Shown here: in pieces, positions 7,138 through 15,518 of the stretch | How the letters are laid out: the number at the start of each line of letters is the position of its first letter | Numbering within the stretch: position 1 is the first letter of the stretch | NCBI GenBank assembly: GCA_963619935.1 | Contig: CAVEYA010000031.1 | Span: forward strand, 1 to 33,536 | Direction: 5' to 3' | Length of the DNA stretch: 33,536 nt | Source of the DNA: RUG13091 sp963619935 | Lineage (GTDB): Bacteria; Bacillota_I; Bacilli_A; RFN20; CAG-826 | Translations under genes and position numbers: made by a program | Notes under the pieces: generated by a model | Told to the model about the DNA's origin: nothing | Databases searched by the model: none | Seen by the model: only the letters and a program-made list of their open reading frames with translations

Positions 7138-8037
7138 TTATTTATTGATATCTAACCATTTACCCATTTCAAAATCGCATTGATCATCATCTAATATCAA
7201 TGTGCCTTTTGCAGGGGTAAAAGTCATTTCTGAGAAATATATTTTTCCGTTAATGTTATATAAATCAACGCGGACAAATGGGAATGGTTTAGCGAGTATT
7301 TCCGCCATTTGAACCATATAATCCCAGTGTTCAGGTTTCTTTAAAGGCTTATCTGTTTTTTTCCAACCATTGAATTGACTACCATCAAATGGAGTCCAAT
7401 CAATATAGTAATTGTTATAACGAATATCCACTCCACGAGATGTAACAACATACATATTTTTAGCTACACCATTAAAGACATGAATTTTATATTCAGTTGG
7501 TAATTTAAAGTCTTCTTGTAATAACTTTTCAATAATGATTTGTGGTTTAATTTTGCTGTAGTGGAGTTCCACAGTTTTCTTACCATAATTAGTCTTTAAC
7601 CACTTATCAAATTTCTTTTTTAAAGCTGGTTTATCTATATCGTTTTTGTTTCTGCATATGTAATTAAAAGCACAAGCGTGAGAGCATTTCATTACGAATT
7701 GATCTGGTAATTTATCAAAGTCGATTTCATCGAAGGAATTATAAACTCCATAAATTGGGATTAAAGTATGGGCAAAGCCTTTTTTATTAACGTAATCTCT
7801 CACTGTTACTCTACCAGCACACTCAGTTACTAATGGATTATTTGGGTAGGTAAAAAGACGGAGATATTGTAATTTTTCAGTGTATCTTACTGGATTTTTT
7901 AAATTTAACTTATGGTGAGTGATGTATTTATATTGATACTTCACATACCATGTTTTACTGATTGCTTTAACAACGTTACGGAATGGGGCTACTAAAGCAC
8001 GTTTAAGTTTATTTTCTTTTAAATTTGGATTTGGCAT
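7138..8037 (-). CDS. TupA-like ATP-grasp family protein
   Basis: 299 aa, resembling the TupA-like ATP-grasp family (named after a teichuronopeptide synthesis protein of alkaliphilic Bacillus). The typical early block is visible: KLNLKNPVRYTEKLQYLRLF, then RVTVRDYV and IPIYGVYNSFDEIDFDKLP. Next comes the nucleotide-binding strand FVMKCSHACAFNYIC (normally K-C-N-H-G-S-G), where Ala-Cys-Ala replaces the usual glycine-rich turn. Later blocks are IIIEKLLQ, PTEYKIHVFNG and the metal-binding strand FVRVDLYNINGKIYFSEMTFTP. ATP-grasp enzymes of this group ligate amino acids or modify glycans in cell-surface polymers; substrate unknown. It ends immediately beside the convergent lipoprotein gene and starts from a divergent promoter region shared with the gene at 8100. 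Confidence 0.85.
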   Translation of the reverse strand: MPNPNLKENKLKRALVAPFRNVVKAISKTWYVKYQYKYITHHKLNLKNPVRYTEKLQYLRLFTYPNNPLVTECAGRVTVRDYVNKKGFAHTLIPIYGVYNSFDEIDFDKLPDQFVMKCSHACAFNYICRNKNDIDKPALKKKFDKWLKTNYGKKTVELHYSKIKPQIIIEKLLQEDFKLPTEYKIHVFNGVAKNMYVVTSRGVDIRYNNYYIDWTPFDGSQFNGWKKTDKPLKKPEHWDYMVQMAEILAKPFPFVRVDLYNINGKIYFSEMTFTPAKGTLILDDDQCDFEMGKWLDINK

Positions 8038-8049
8038 ACGCTAACTAAT

Positions 8050-8055
8050 AGTATA
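8050..8055 (-). promoter_or_regulatory. Candidate -10 for the ATP-grasp gene
   Basis: TATACT on the minus strand (8055-8050), 12 nt before the ATG at 8037, predicts a leader of only about five bases. There is no SD and no clear -35. Confidence 0.4.
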
Positions 8056-8084
8056 GTCAAAAGATTTCGCTTTTTCTACCTCTG

Positions 8085-8093
8085 TGGTATTCT
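8085..8093 (+). promoter_or_regulatory. Extended -10 of a leaderless promoter
   Basis: TGGTATTCT (TG at 8085, hexamer TATTCT 8088-8093) is followed by six bases and ATG 8100. No SD lies upstream of the ATG. Confidence 0.6.
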
Positions 8094-8099
8094 ATTTGT

Positions 8100-8474
8100 A
8101 TGAAAAATGCTTTAAAAAGTAAAAAAGTTTGGATTATTGCTTCTATTCTCACAGTTCTCGGAATAGGAGTGCCTTTTCTTGTTTTATTAATTACTTATCT
8201 TTCTAGCACTGCTAAACTTGCTGATTACACAATTATATTAGGCTTATTTGCTGCCTGCTATTTATTAATTGGCTATGTTTGGGGTGATTTACATACAGTG
8301 GCTTATCGAAGAAAGAATAAAGAATGGGACACTCCATTACCAGATAATATTAAAATTTCAGCATGGCAAAGAAGATGGCCATTCTTCATTGCTTGTGTTA
8401 TCGTTTTTATCGTTTTTATGGTCTTTGAAATCATCTATTGGTGCACCGGCAGTTATCCGATAATTGGACGGTAA
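8100..8474 (+). CDS. Small membrane protein of unknown function
   Basis: 124 aa with three hydrophobic segments (about residues 12-33, 40-60 and 96-114) separated by a polar, basic stretch (AYRRKNKEWDTPLPD). No motif lets me assign a family. It has its own extended -10 that predicts a leaderless mRNA and a terminator right after it, so it is a single-gene unit. It stands between an ATP-grasp glycan/peptide ligase and the oligopeptide transporter, but nothing ties it to either. A shorter overlapping frame (8269-8463) is only a shadow. Confidence 0.75.
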   Translation: MKNALKSKKVWIIASILTVLGIGVPFLVLLITYLSSTAKLADYTIILGLFAACYLLIGYVWGDLHTVAYRRKNKEWDTPLPDNIKISAWQRRWPFFIACVIVFIVFMVFEIIYWCTGSYPIIGR

Positions 8475-8488
8475 ATAATATAAATATT

Positions 8489-8510
8489 AAGCGCCTGTGT
8501 GCGCTTTTTT
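8489..8510 (+). terminator. Intrinsic terminator
   Basis: Stem AAGCGC (8489-8494) / GCGCTT (8501-8506) with a 6-nt loop, ending in six T (8505-8510). Confidence 0.85.
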
Positions 8511-8531
8511 CTTTGTGCGTGTAAAAAAGTT

Positions 8532-8560
8532 TTGCTTTTTACGTGTGTAAGTAGTATGTT
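8532..8560 (+). promoter_or_regulatory. Candidate promoter of the opp operon
   Basis: TTGCTT (8532-8537) and TATGTT (8555-8560) with a 17-nt spacer; predicted start near 8567. An A/T hairpin (GTAAAAAAG ... CTTTTTAC, 8521-8542) overlaps the -35. Confidence 0.45.
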
Positions 8561-8568
8561 ATTAGACA

Positions 8569-8581
8569 ATCATTCAATGAT
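8569..8581. promoter_or_regulatory. 13-bp palindrome at the predicted opp start site
   Basis: ATCATT-C-AATGAT, a perfect 6-bp inverted repeat around one base, right at the predicted transcription start of the opp operon. A repressor site is possible. Confidence 0.4.
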
Positions 8582-8612
8582 GCAACTTTAAAGAAAGGAT
8601 GGAAAACACACT

Positions 8613-11024
8613 ATGAACTCAAAAGTTAAAACACTAATGATCGTCGCGATGTGCGGTATGTTGATGGGTTGTGCAAAAACTGATTATTCCACAGTTTCTG
8701 GCTCACCATATGAAGCACTTAACGGCAGAACAGCAAAAAAAGTTTATAACGCATTGACTTCTACCGGTATTGCTTCATTAAATTATTTGCAATCTTCCGC
8801 AGCGGCCAATGCAACTCATTTTGCTAACTTTGTTGATGGATTATTGACCCATAATGAATTCGGTGTTCTTGAATTAAACTTAGCTGAATCAGCAAGCCAC
8901 AATGATGATTACACAGAATTCTCATTCAAAGTTAGAGATGATGAAAACATTTGCTGGGTAAACTACAAAGGACAACCATATACCTATGTGGAAAATGGTT
9001 CCAAACAGAAGCAACTTGTTAAAGCTTCTGACTGGCTCGCAGGAGCAAAAGTTGTCTGTGATTTCTCAACCAAATCCGACACTTATTACTTAATGACAAA
9101 CTTCATTAAGGGCGCGCTAGAATACTACTTATACACCGAAGTCCTTTATCAACAAAAACAAGGTGTTAAAGAATTCACTAAGTTAAACACTAACGCCAAA
9201 ATCGCTAACTGGATTAACAAAACTATTGCTAGCGATAACCCAGATGTCTACGAAAATGGTGGTTATGAAAGTAACCCAATTACCGGTGACGATATCCCAA
9301 ATATTGCTAACGGTTCCCGTTTAGGTGTTATTGTGGATGAAGCTAAGAACACAGTTACTTATAAGTTAATTTCTTCAGCATTCTACTTCCCAACATTACT
9401 CACCTATTCTTGCTACCTTCCAGTGAATCAACACTTCTATGAAGAAAAAGGTAGTGCATTCGGTGGCTCTTCTAACGATAGCATCCTCTACTGTGGACCT
9501 TATTGCTTAGATACCTTAAATGAAACAAACATCATTTATAAGAAAAACCAAACCTACGCTAAACGTGCTGATTTAAACGAAGCAAATAGAGGCTTCTTAA
9601 AAGCTAATGTTGACACCATTAAATACAACATTATCAAATCTGATATTGATGCTTCTTACACTAGAACTCAATTCGAAGATGGTAACATTGATGGTTTCTC
9701 ACTCTCTATGTCTGACACAGAAGGTTGGGAAAAATATGTGACTGGTGAAGATGAATCTGGCTCATTAGAAGATCCATATTCAGGTTTAGTTAACTCTCGT
9801 TTATTAGACACCATTGGTAATATGTATGGTTCTAACTTAGTCTTAGACCGTACAAGTAATAAAGGCAAGACTTCTTATTCTACCTATTCTACTTCTACCT
9901 CTGTTGCTAATACTGCTAGAGCATTAAGCATTCAAGAAGTCAGACAAGCAATTATGTCTGCGTTTGATTACCCAACATATTATGCTCGTTACGCTGACGG
10001 TGATTCTACTTCCCCATTTGCTTCTCAATATCTCGTTCATACCTATGTTCCAAAGAACTTCGTCTATGATGACAATGGTAATGAATATGTTGAAACTTAT
10101 TACGCTGGTGCATTAGCCACTAAGAAAGGTATCACTCTTGAAGAAGCACAAGCTTTAGTGGAACCAGGCCAATTCGCTACACGTCAAGAAACTACTGACG
10201 AAGTTACTGCAAAAGTTGAAAAAGCAAAACAAGCGATTGAATTATATAACAATACTGTCGCTACAAAGGATTCAGAAAAGATCACATACCCAATTAATAT
10301 TGAATACTACTCAATGTGGGATGCTTCTGTTGAAGATAAGACCTACGACACCAAGATGATTAACTCTATGAATAAGAGATTAAATAACATTACCGATGTC
10401 GCAAGCGATTATTCTAACTGCTCAATCTTCAAAGTTGTTCCAACTGATGAAGTTAACACCAATAACTATAATGCTGTTTCCGGTTCTTCTTCCGGTGCTG
10501 CATGCTATGACTTCTCACCAGTTTTATGGGGTTGGGGCGCTGACTACGGTGATCCATTAACATTCATGAACACCTACACTGTCGGTGGTGACTGGAAGAG
10601 CATCTTCCCATGGATTGAAACTGACACAGTTAACTACACCATGAATGCTGCTGGTACTGCCTTAGAACAAGGCAAAGTCCTTGAAGAATACACTGCATTA
10701 GTTAAAGCTGCTGCTAAAGAAACAGATAACTTAACTAACCGTTATTCTAAATTCGCTGAAGCTGAAGTTCTCTTAATTGAAGACTTAGGTTTCTACAAAC
10801 CACAAACCAACAATGGTCAAGGTTGGGCATTATCCATTTCTAAAGCCGCTGGCTATGAAATGCCAACTGCCAACTATGGCTTATCAAGCGATCGTTTAAC
10901 AGGTATGTGGGTCTTAAAAGAACCATTAACCCGTGAAGAACGTAAAGCTGTTCGTGCAGAACAAGAAAAGAACAAAGAAGAATATTGTTCTACTCACCCA
11001 TCATACAATATCTATGGTGAATAA
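8613..11024 (+). CDS. oppA: Oligopeptide-binding lipoprotein of an ABC transporter (OppA family)
   Basis: 803 aa with a lipoprotein signal ending LMGC (Cys20). Family 5 solute-binding protein blocks are visible: an early LNLAESASHNDDYTEFSF followed by VKASDWLAGAKVV, and near the C-terminus VLWGWGADYGDPLTFMNTY, the conserved GWGADYPDPL-type strand. It captures peptides outside the cell and delivers them to the permeases encoded next. The protein is much longer than the usual ~540-600 aa, with long insertions in the middle. Eight cysteines follow the lipid-anchored one, unusual for an exported Bacillota protein. The SD is AAAGGATGG about 13 nt before the ATG. A strong hairpin at 11055 separates it from oppB. 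Confidence 0.93.
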   Translation: MNSKVKTLMIVAMCGMLMGCAKTDYSTVSGSPYEALNGRTAKKVYNALTSTGIASLNYLQSSAAANATHFANFVDGLLTHNEFGVLELNLAESASHNDDYTEFSFKVRDDENICWVNYKGQPYTYVENGSKQKQLVKASDWLAGAKVVCDFSTKSDTYYLMTNFIKGALEYYLYTEVLYQQKQGVKEFTKLNTNAKIANWINKTIASDNPDVYENGGYESNPITGDDIPNIANGSRLGVIVDEAKNTVTYKLISSAFYFPTLLTYSCYLPVNQHFYEEKGSAFGGSSNDSILYCGPYCLDTLNETNIIYKKNQTYAKRADLNEANRGFLKANVDTIKYNIIKSDIDASYTRTQFEDGNIDGFSLSMSDTEGWEKYVTGEDESGSLEDPYSGLVNSRLLDTIGNMYGSNLVLDRTSNKGKTSYSTYSTSTSVANTARALSIQEVRQAIMSAFDYPTYYARYADGDSTSPFASQYLVHTYVPKNFVYDDNGNEYVETYYAGALATKKGITLEEAQALVEPGQFATRQETTDEVTAKVEKAKQAIELYNNTVATKDSEKITYPINIEYYSMWDASVEDKTYDTKMINSMNKRLNNITDVASDYSNCSIFKVVPTDEVNTNNYNAVSGSSSGAACYDFSPVLWGWGADYGDPLTFMNTYTVGGDWKSIFPWIETDTVNYTMNAAGTALEQGKVLEEYTALVKAAAKETDNLTNRYSKFAEAEVLLIEDLGFYKPQTNNGQGWALSISKAAGYEMPTANYGLSSDRLTGMWVLKEPLTREERKAVRAEQEKNKEEYCSTHPSYNIYGE

Positions 11025-11054
11025 TATTCTATAAGGAATATTAAAATTAAAATT

Positions 11055-11094
11055 ATTAGGGCTCCGGGGAGTAATTATACTCTCCGACCCTAAT
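11055..11094 (+). terminator. Large intercistronic hairpin between oppA and oppB
   Basis: Outer stem ATTAGGG (11055-11061) / CCCTAAT (11088-11094), small internal loop CTC/A, then inner stem CGGGGAGTA (11065-11073) / TACTCTCCG (11078-11086) with one G-U pair and loop ATTA. No T-run follows, so it is more likely an mRNA stabiliser or partial attenuator that favours oppA over the permease genes than a full terminator. Confidence 0.8.
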
Positions 11095-11119
11095 TTAGTG
11101 CTTATAAGGAGGAACTTTT

Positions 11120-12298
11120 ATGGCAACATATATTATTGGATACGCGATAATTACATTAGTAATCCTTTTTATCGTATTTTCAATATTAGTTAAAAAGAAA
11201 GTTCTCTTCGGCAACACCATTGGCATGCAAAGAATATTTGCAAGCCCACTTCTCCATTATTCTATTAGAAGAGTTCTCTCATCGTTAATTTCGATTGTTT
11301 TAGCGATGTTAGTGACCTTCTTTTTAATTCGTTTGGCTAAACCAGCGGAACAAACTTGTGGTACTTTATTCGATATTAAGAACCCAACTTTGTATCGTGT
11401 ACAATGCGATGCCTGGAAAGAAGCAATGGGTATGTCTGGTTCTACCGCCGAACAACTTTTAAAATTCTTCTATTCTGTTATCCCATTTCCAAAACTTATT
11501 TGTCAAACAAATTATGCTTTGATTACTGTTGATGGCACAACTGAATTTAGAGGCGTTATTTCTGAATGCCGTACCGTCGTCTTTAACTTAGGACGTATGT
11601 ATAAATTCGACAGTGTCGCAGATGGTTATTTAGTCACTGACTATATGATTACTAGAATGGGTGTATCATTTAAAATTGGAATTTTCTCTGTCATTATGGA
11701 ATTAGCTTTAGGATATCCGTTTGGAATTTTAATGGCTAAATACCAAAATGGCGTTTTTGATAAAATTGGCAAAGGTTATATTATGATCGTCGATGCGATT
11801 CCGGGTGTCGCTTATTACTACATCTGGATGGCGATTCTTTGTAGTTGGATTAAACTTCCATTCCAATACGACGAAAGTAATTTCTTATCCTATTTGCCTG
11901 CTATTTTAACTCAAGGCTTTGCCGGTATGTCTGGTATTGGTCTATGGGTCCGTCGATATATGGTCGATGAATTTAACGCTGATTATGTAAAATTCGCTCG
12001 TAGTAAAGGTTTAAAAGAAAATCGTATTATGACAGTTCATATTTTACGTAACGCAGTCGTTCCATTAGTAAGAACATTCCCTTCCGCTGTTATTGGTGCG
12101 TTGATGGGTTCTTACTATATAGAAAATATGTATGGTATTAATGGTATTGGTAATGCCTTAATGGCTGCCCAAAACTCATCTAATGTGTGGTTGATTCAAG
12201 GTATTATCCTCTTCTCCGCATTATTATCCGTATTATCTTATTTATTAGGTGATATTATCACCGCCGCAGTTGATCCTCGTATCAGCTTCTCAAATTAG
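11120..12298 (+). CDS. oppB: Oligopeptide ABC transporter permease (OppB family)
   Basis: 392 aa, SD AAGGAGG before the ATG. The C-terminal half is a standard binding-protein-dependent permease: six helices in total with the EAA loop in the form YVKFARSKGLKENRIMTVHILRNA (split over residues ~290-314), which couples to the ATPases. Two additions stand out. An extra hydrophobic helix occupies residues ~3-24 ahead of the usual first helix (~50-72). The first extracytoplasmic loop is about 110 residues long (~73-183) and holds four cysteines (80, 96, 128, 150). Typical OppB proteins have ~300-340 residues and a shorter loop. It partners with OppC to form the membrane channel. Confidence 0.93.
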   Translation: MATYIIGYAIITLVILFIVFSILVKKKVLFGNTIGMQRIFASPLLHYSIRRVLSSLISIVLAMLVTFFLIRLAKPAEQTCGTLFDIKNPTLYRVQCDAWKEAMGMSGSTAEQLLKFFYSVIPFPKLICQTNYALITVDGTTEFRGVISECRTVVFNLGRMYKFDSVADGYLVTDYMITRMGVSFKIGIFSVIMELALGYPFGILMAKYQNGVFDKIGKGYIMIVDAIPGVAYYYIWMAILCSWIKLPFQYDESNFLSYLPAILTQGFAGMSGIGLWVRRYMVDEFNADYVKFARSKGLKENRIMTVHILRNAVVPLVRTFPSAVIGALMGSYYIENMYGINGIGNALMAAQNSSNVWLIQGIILFSALLSVLSYLLGDIITAAVDPRISFSN

Positions 12299-12315
12299 GA
12301 AGGAGGTAACACACT

Positions 12316-13377
12316 ATGAAAAAGAAACAAAAAGAAGAATTGTTATTTCAAACTATTAGTGAAGATGATCCTCGTTTAGCGGACACTAAACCTGTCGAAG
12401 ACACAATTGACACTAATATTGAAGATTTATTTAAAGTAGTTGGTACTTCTGACGAAAGAATCGAAAAACTCGATTCTACTCCATATTCCTATTGGACATT
12501 AACTTTCAAATTCCTTTTTAAGAATCCTTTAGTTATTGTTTGTTTAGCAATCTTAGGTATTCTTATCTTCTTTACTATCTTTGGGCCAATGATGCGTAAT
12601 TACCCAATCTTACAAAAAGAAGGTGCTGGTTATGTCCCAATTAACCGTTGGAAAGAAATTATGGGGCCGAATGCGGACCACTGGTTTGGTGTTCTTTTCC
12701 CAACCACAAGTTCCGTCTTCTCAGGTGCCGACTTATGGTATGTTGTCTGGAAAGGCGCACAATTATCCTTAATTTTAGGTACAGTCGTTGCCTTAATTGA
12801 CACAGTTGTAGGTATTATCATGGGTTCCTTATGGGGCTACTTCAAATGGTTAGATCCAATTCTTATTGAATTTAGAAACTTCGTGAATAATATTCCAACC
12901 TTATTATTAGATATTTTATTAATGCAGATTTTAAAGCCATCCTTCTGGGTGATTGTCTTCTTATTATGTGCATTAGGATGGATTGGTTTAGCCGGATTTA
13001 TTCGTAACCAAATCATTATCATCCGTAACCGTGAATACAATATTGCATCACAAACATTAGGTAGTTCATCTATCACAATGATTTCACATAACTTATTACC
13101 ATATTTGGTGTCTGTTATTATCACAGTTGTTTCAACTGCGATTCCTGAAGCTATTTCTAGCGAAGTTGGTTTATCTTACTTCAACCTTTCCTTTAACGCT
13201 AGTAATAACCAAATCACTTTAGGACAAGTTTTAACTACAGTTTGTAAATCATTATCATGGATGCAACATCCTTACTTATTAATTGCGCCGATGATGGTTA
13301 TGGCGCCGTTAACGATTACGTTCTTCTATCTAGGCCTCGCCCTAGCGGATGCAACGGATCCAAAGAGCCATCGTTAG
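12316..13377 (+). CDS. oppC: Oligopeptide ABC transporter permease (OppC family)
   Basis: 353 aa, SD AAGGAGG, 17 nt after oppB. An acidic cytoplasmic N-terminus of ~60 residues is followed by the OppC-type first helix (FLFKNPLVIVCLAILGILIFF), an extracytoplasmic stretch containing GPNADHWFGV (the family motif G-T-D-x-x-G-R-D is present here only loosely), then the permease core with the EAA loop NREYNIASQTLGSSSITMISHNLLP split around residue 240. The last segment ends ALADATDPKSHR, matching the usual LGDWLRDALDPR-type end. It forms the transport pore with OppB. Confidence 0.93.
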   Translation: MKKKQKEELLFQTISEDDPRLADTKPVEDTIDTNIEDLFKVVGTSDERIEKLDSTPYSYWTLTFKFLFKNPLVIVCLAILGILIFFTIFGPMMRNYPILQKEGAGYVPINRWKEIMGPNADHWFGVLFPTTSSVFSGADLWYVVWKGAQLSLILGTVVALIDTVVGIIMGSLWGYFKWLDPILIEFRNFVNNIPTLLLDILLMQILKPSFWVIVFLLCALGWIGLAGFIRNQIIIIRNREYNIASQTLGSSSITMISHNLLPYLVSVIITVVSTAIPEAISSEVGLSYFNLSFNASNNQITLGQVLTTVCKSLSWMQHPYLLIAPMMVMAPLTITFFYLGLALADATDPKSHR

Positions 13378-13389
13378 GAGGTATCATAT

Positions 13390-14505
13390 ATGTCTAAAGA
13401 AGAATTAGAAACAGTTACTGAAACTCCTAAAAATAATGAACCAGAAGTAGTTATTGATGTTAATAACTTATGCGTTGGTTTCATGGTCCGTGGTAAAAAG
13501 ATTAATGTTATTCGTAATATTTCTTTTAAAGTTTATCGCGGTGAAACTCTCGCGATTGTCGGTGAATCTGGTTCTGGTAAATCCGTTACCACAAAAACAT
13601 TTACTGGGATGCTTGAAAGTAATGGTAAAGTCACTGATGGTTCCATTATGTTTGATGGAATGGATTTAGCAAAATTCACCACAAACGACGAATGGCAACC
13701 AATCAGAGGCAAAAGAATTGCCACTATCTTCCAAGACCCAATGACTTCTTTAAATCCTTTATTAACCATTGGTTATCAAATTAGTGAAGTCTTACGTCTT
13801 CACCATAACTTAAGTAAAGCAGAGGCAAAAGAAGAAGCGATTCGTTTATTAAAGAAAGTCCGTATTCCAAATGCGGAAGCGAGATACAATGACTATCCAT
13901 TCCAATATTCTGGTGGTATGCGTCAAAGAGTTGTTATTGCAATTGCCTTAGCGTGTCGTCCAGAAGTCTTAATTTGTGACGAACCAACCACTGCGTTAGA
14001 CGTGACTGTGCAAGCTCAAATTATTGCTTTAATTAAAGAATTACAAGAAGAATACCATTGGACCACAATTTTCATTACTCACGATTTAGGCGTCGTGGCG
14101 AATGTTGCTGACCGTATTGCAGTTATGTATGGTGGTCAAATTGTGGAATATGGAACAGTGGAAGATGTCTTCTATAATCCAGCCCATCCATATACTTGGG
14201 CGCTACTTTGTTCCTTACCACAATTAGGAACAAAAGATGAACCTTTAAGCTATATTAAAGGTAATCCACCTTCATTCTCTGGAGAAATTATTGGTGACGC
14301 TTTTGCGCCTCGTAATACTTACGCAATGAACATTGATTTTGTCAAAGAACCACCAATGTTCCAAATTTCTCCAACTCACTGTGCAAAGACTTGGTTACTT
14401 GACCCAAGAGCACCTAAGGTGGAAAAGCCAAAAGTCATTCAAGAATTACACGAAAGAATGAAAAAAGCGGCAAAAGAACTTAAAAGACAGGAGGGCGAAG
14501 AATAA
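13390..14505 (+). CDS. oppD: Oligopeptide ABC transporter ATPase (OppD family)
   Basis: 371 aa with SD AGGAGG. Walker A is GESGSGKSV (residues ~55-63), Q-loop FQDPMTSLNPL, signature YSGGMRQRV, Walker B VLICDEPTTALDV and switch ITHDLGVVA. The C-terminal oligopeptide/dipeptide domain (YGGQIVEYGTVEDVFYNPAHPYTWALL) is typical of OppD/DppD. The family usually has a cysteine cluster at the end; only one (PTHCAKTW) is visible. It overlaps oppF by one base (TAATG), so both ATPases are made together and power uptake as a heterodimer. Confidence 0.96.
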   Translation: MSKEELETVTETPKNNEPEVVIDVNNLCVGFMVRGKKINVIRNISFKVYRGETLAIVGESGSGKSVTTKTFTGMLESNGKVTDGSIMFDGMDLAKFTTNDEWQPIRGKRIATIFQDPMTSLNPLLTIGYQISEVLRLHHNLSKAEAKEEAIRLLKKVRIPNAEARYNDYPFQYSGGMRQRVVIAIALACRPEVLICDEPTTALDVTVQAQIIALIKELQEEYHWTTIFITHDLGVVANVADRIAVMYGGQIVEYGTVEDVFYNPAHPYTWALLCSLPQLGTKDEPLSYIKGNPPSFSGEIIGDAFAPRNTYAMNIDFVKEPPMFQISPTHCAKTWLLDPRAPKVEKPKVIQELHERMKKAAKELKRQEGEE

Positions 14506-15518
14506 TGGGTAAGAAAATTGACCATGAAGTAGATGTCTTTGAAGAAGGCAGAAAAGCTCATCCTGAAGATGATGATATTATTGTAAAAATGCGCGATATG
14601 CGTGTGGCCTTTAAGATTGGCTCAATTGAAAGAGTAATTATTAACCACCTTAATTTAGATATTAAACGTGGTGAAATCTTAGGCTTAGTTGGTGAATCTG
14701 GTTCTGGTAAAACCACGATTGGCCGTGCTTTAATTCGTATCAATAAAGTTTCTGGTGGAGAAGTCACATATAACAATGTCCGTATCTCGGGAAAGATTGA
14801 TAAGAAAACTGAACGTTTATTAAAAACGAAAATGCAAATGATCTTCCAAGATCCAGGCGATTCTTTAAATGATCGTGCGAATATTGACTATATCGTTTCC
14901 GAAGGTTTACGCGCGTTCCATTTATATAAAGATGAAGAAGATCGTTTAAATAAAGTCACTCGTATGATGGAAAGAGTGGGCTTACGTCCAGAATATTTAA
15001 CTCGTTATCCACACGAATTCTCTGGTGGTCAAAGACAACGTATTGGTATTGCTAGATGTATGATTATGAATCCAGAATTCGTCGTTGCGGATGAACCTAT
15101 TTCCGCATTAGACGTTTCTATTCGTGCTCAAGTTCTTAACTTAATTAAAGAATTCCAACAAGAAAGAAAGATGACTGTTTTATTCATCGCACACGATTTA
15201 TCTGTTGTGAGATATATTTCCGATAGAATTGCTGTTATCTACGCTGGACACATTGTGGAAATTGCTCCGGCAAATAGATTATTTGAAGCACCTTTACATC
15301 CATACACTAAATCTTTACTTTCTGCAGTACCTATTCCAGATCCAAAAGTGGAAAGAAATAAAAAGATTGTGGTTTATAACGCTGCCGCTACACATCACTA
15401 TGTGAAAAGCGACGCCCCACAATTAGTGGAGATAGAACCAAATCACTTTGTGAGATGTAACACTCCAGAACTTGAAGCATATAAAAAAGAATTAGAAAGA
15501 TTAGGAGGTAATAAATAA
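14505..15518 (+). CDS. oppF: Oligopeptide ABC transporter ATPase (OppF family)
   Basis: 337 aa, SD GGAGG inside the oppD end. Walker A GESGSGKTT, Q-loop FQDPGDSLNDRANI (the usual S-L-N-P/D-R-M form), signature FSGGQRQRIG, Walker B VADEPISALDVS, switch IAHDLSVVR and the C-terminal block YAGHIVEIAPANRLFEAPLHPYT (motif split over residues ~245-267). The VADEPISALDVS form is diagnostic of the OppF partner rather than OppD. Its stop shares a base with the start of the following LRR protein gene (TAATG at 15516-15520), tying that surface protein to the transporter at the level of translation. Confidence 0.96.
   Translation: MGKKIDHEVDVFEEGRKAHPEDDDIIVKMRDMRVAFKIGSIERVIINHLNLDIKRGEILGLVGESGSGKTTIGRALIRINKVSGGEVTYNNVRISGKIDKKTERLLKTKMQMIFQDPGDSLNDRANIDYIVSEGLRAFHLYKDEEDRLNKVTRMMERVGLRPEYLTRYPHEFSGGQRQRIGIARCMIMNPEFVVADEPISALDVSIRAQVLNLIKEFQQERKMTVLFIAHDLSVVRYISDRIAVIYAGHIVEIAPANRLFEAPLHPYTKSLLSAVPIPDPKVERNKKIVVYNAAATHHYVKSDAPQLVEIEPNHFVRCNTPELEAYKKELERLGGNK

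Noticed and set aside
7138..8037. Degenerate ATP-grasp lacking activity
   Set aside because: The glycine-rich turn is altered (KCSHACAFN), but the metal-binding strand and other blocks are intact, so loss of function is not supported.
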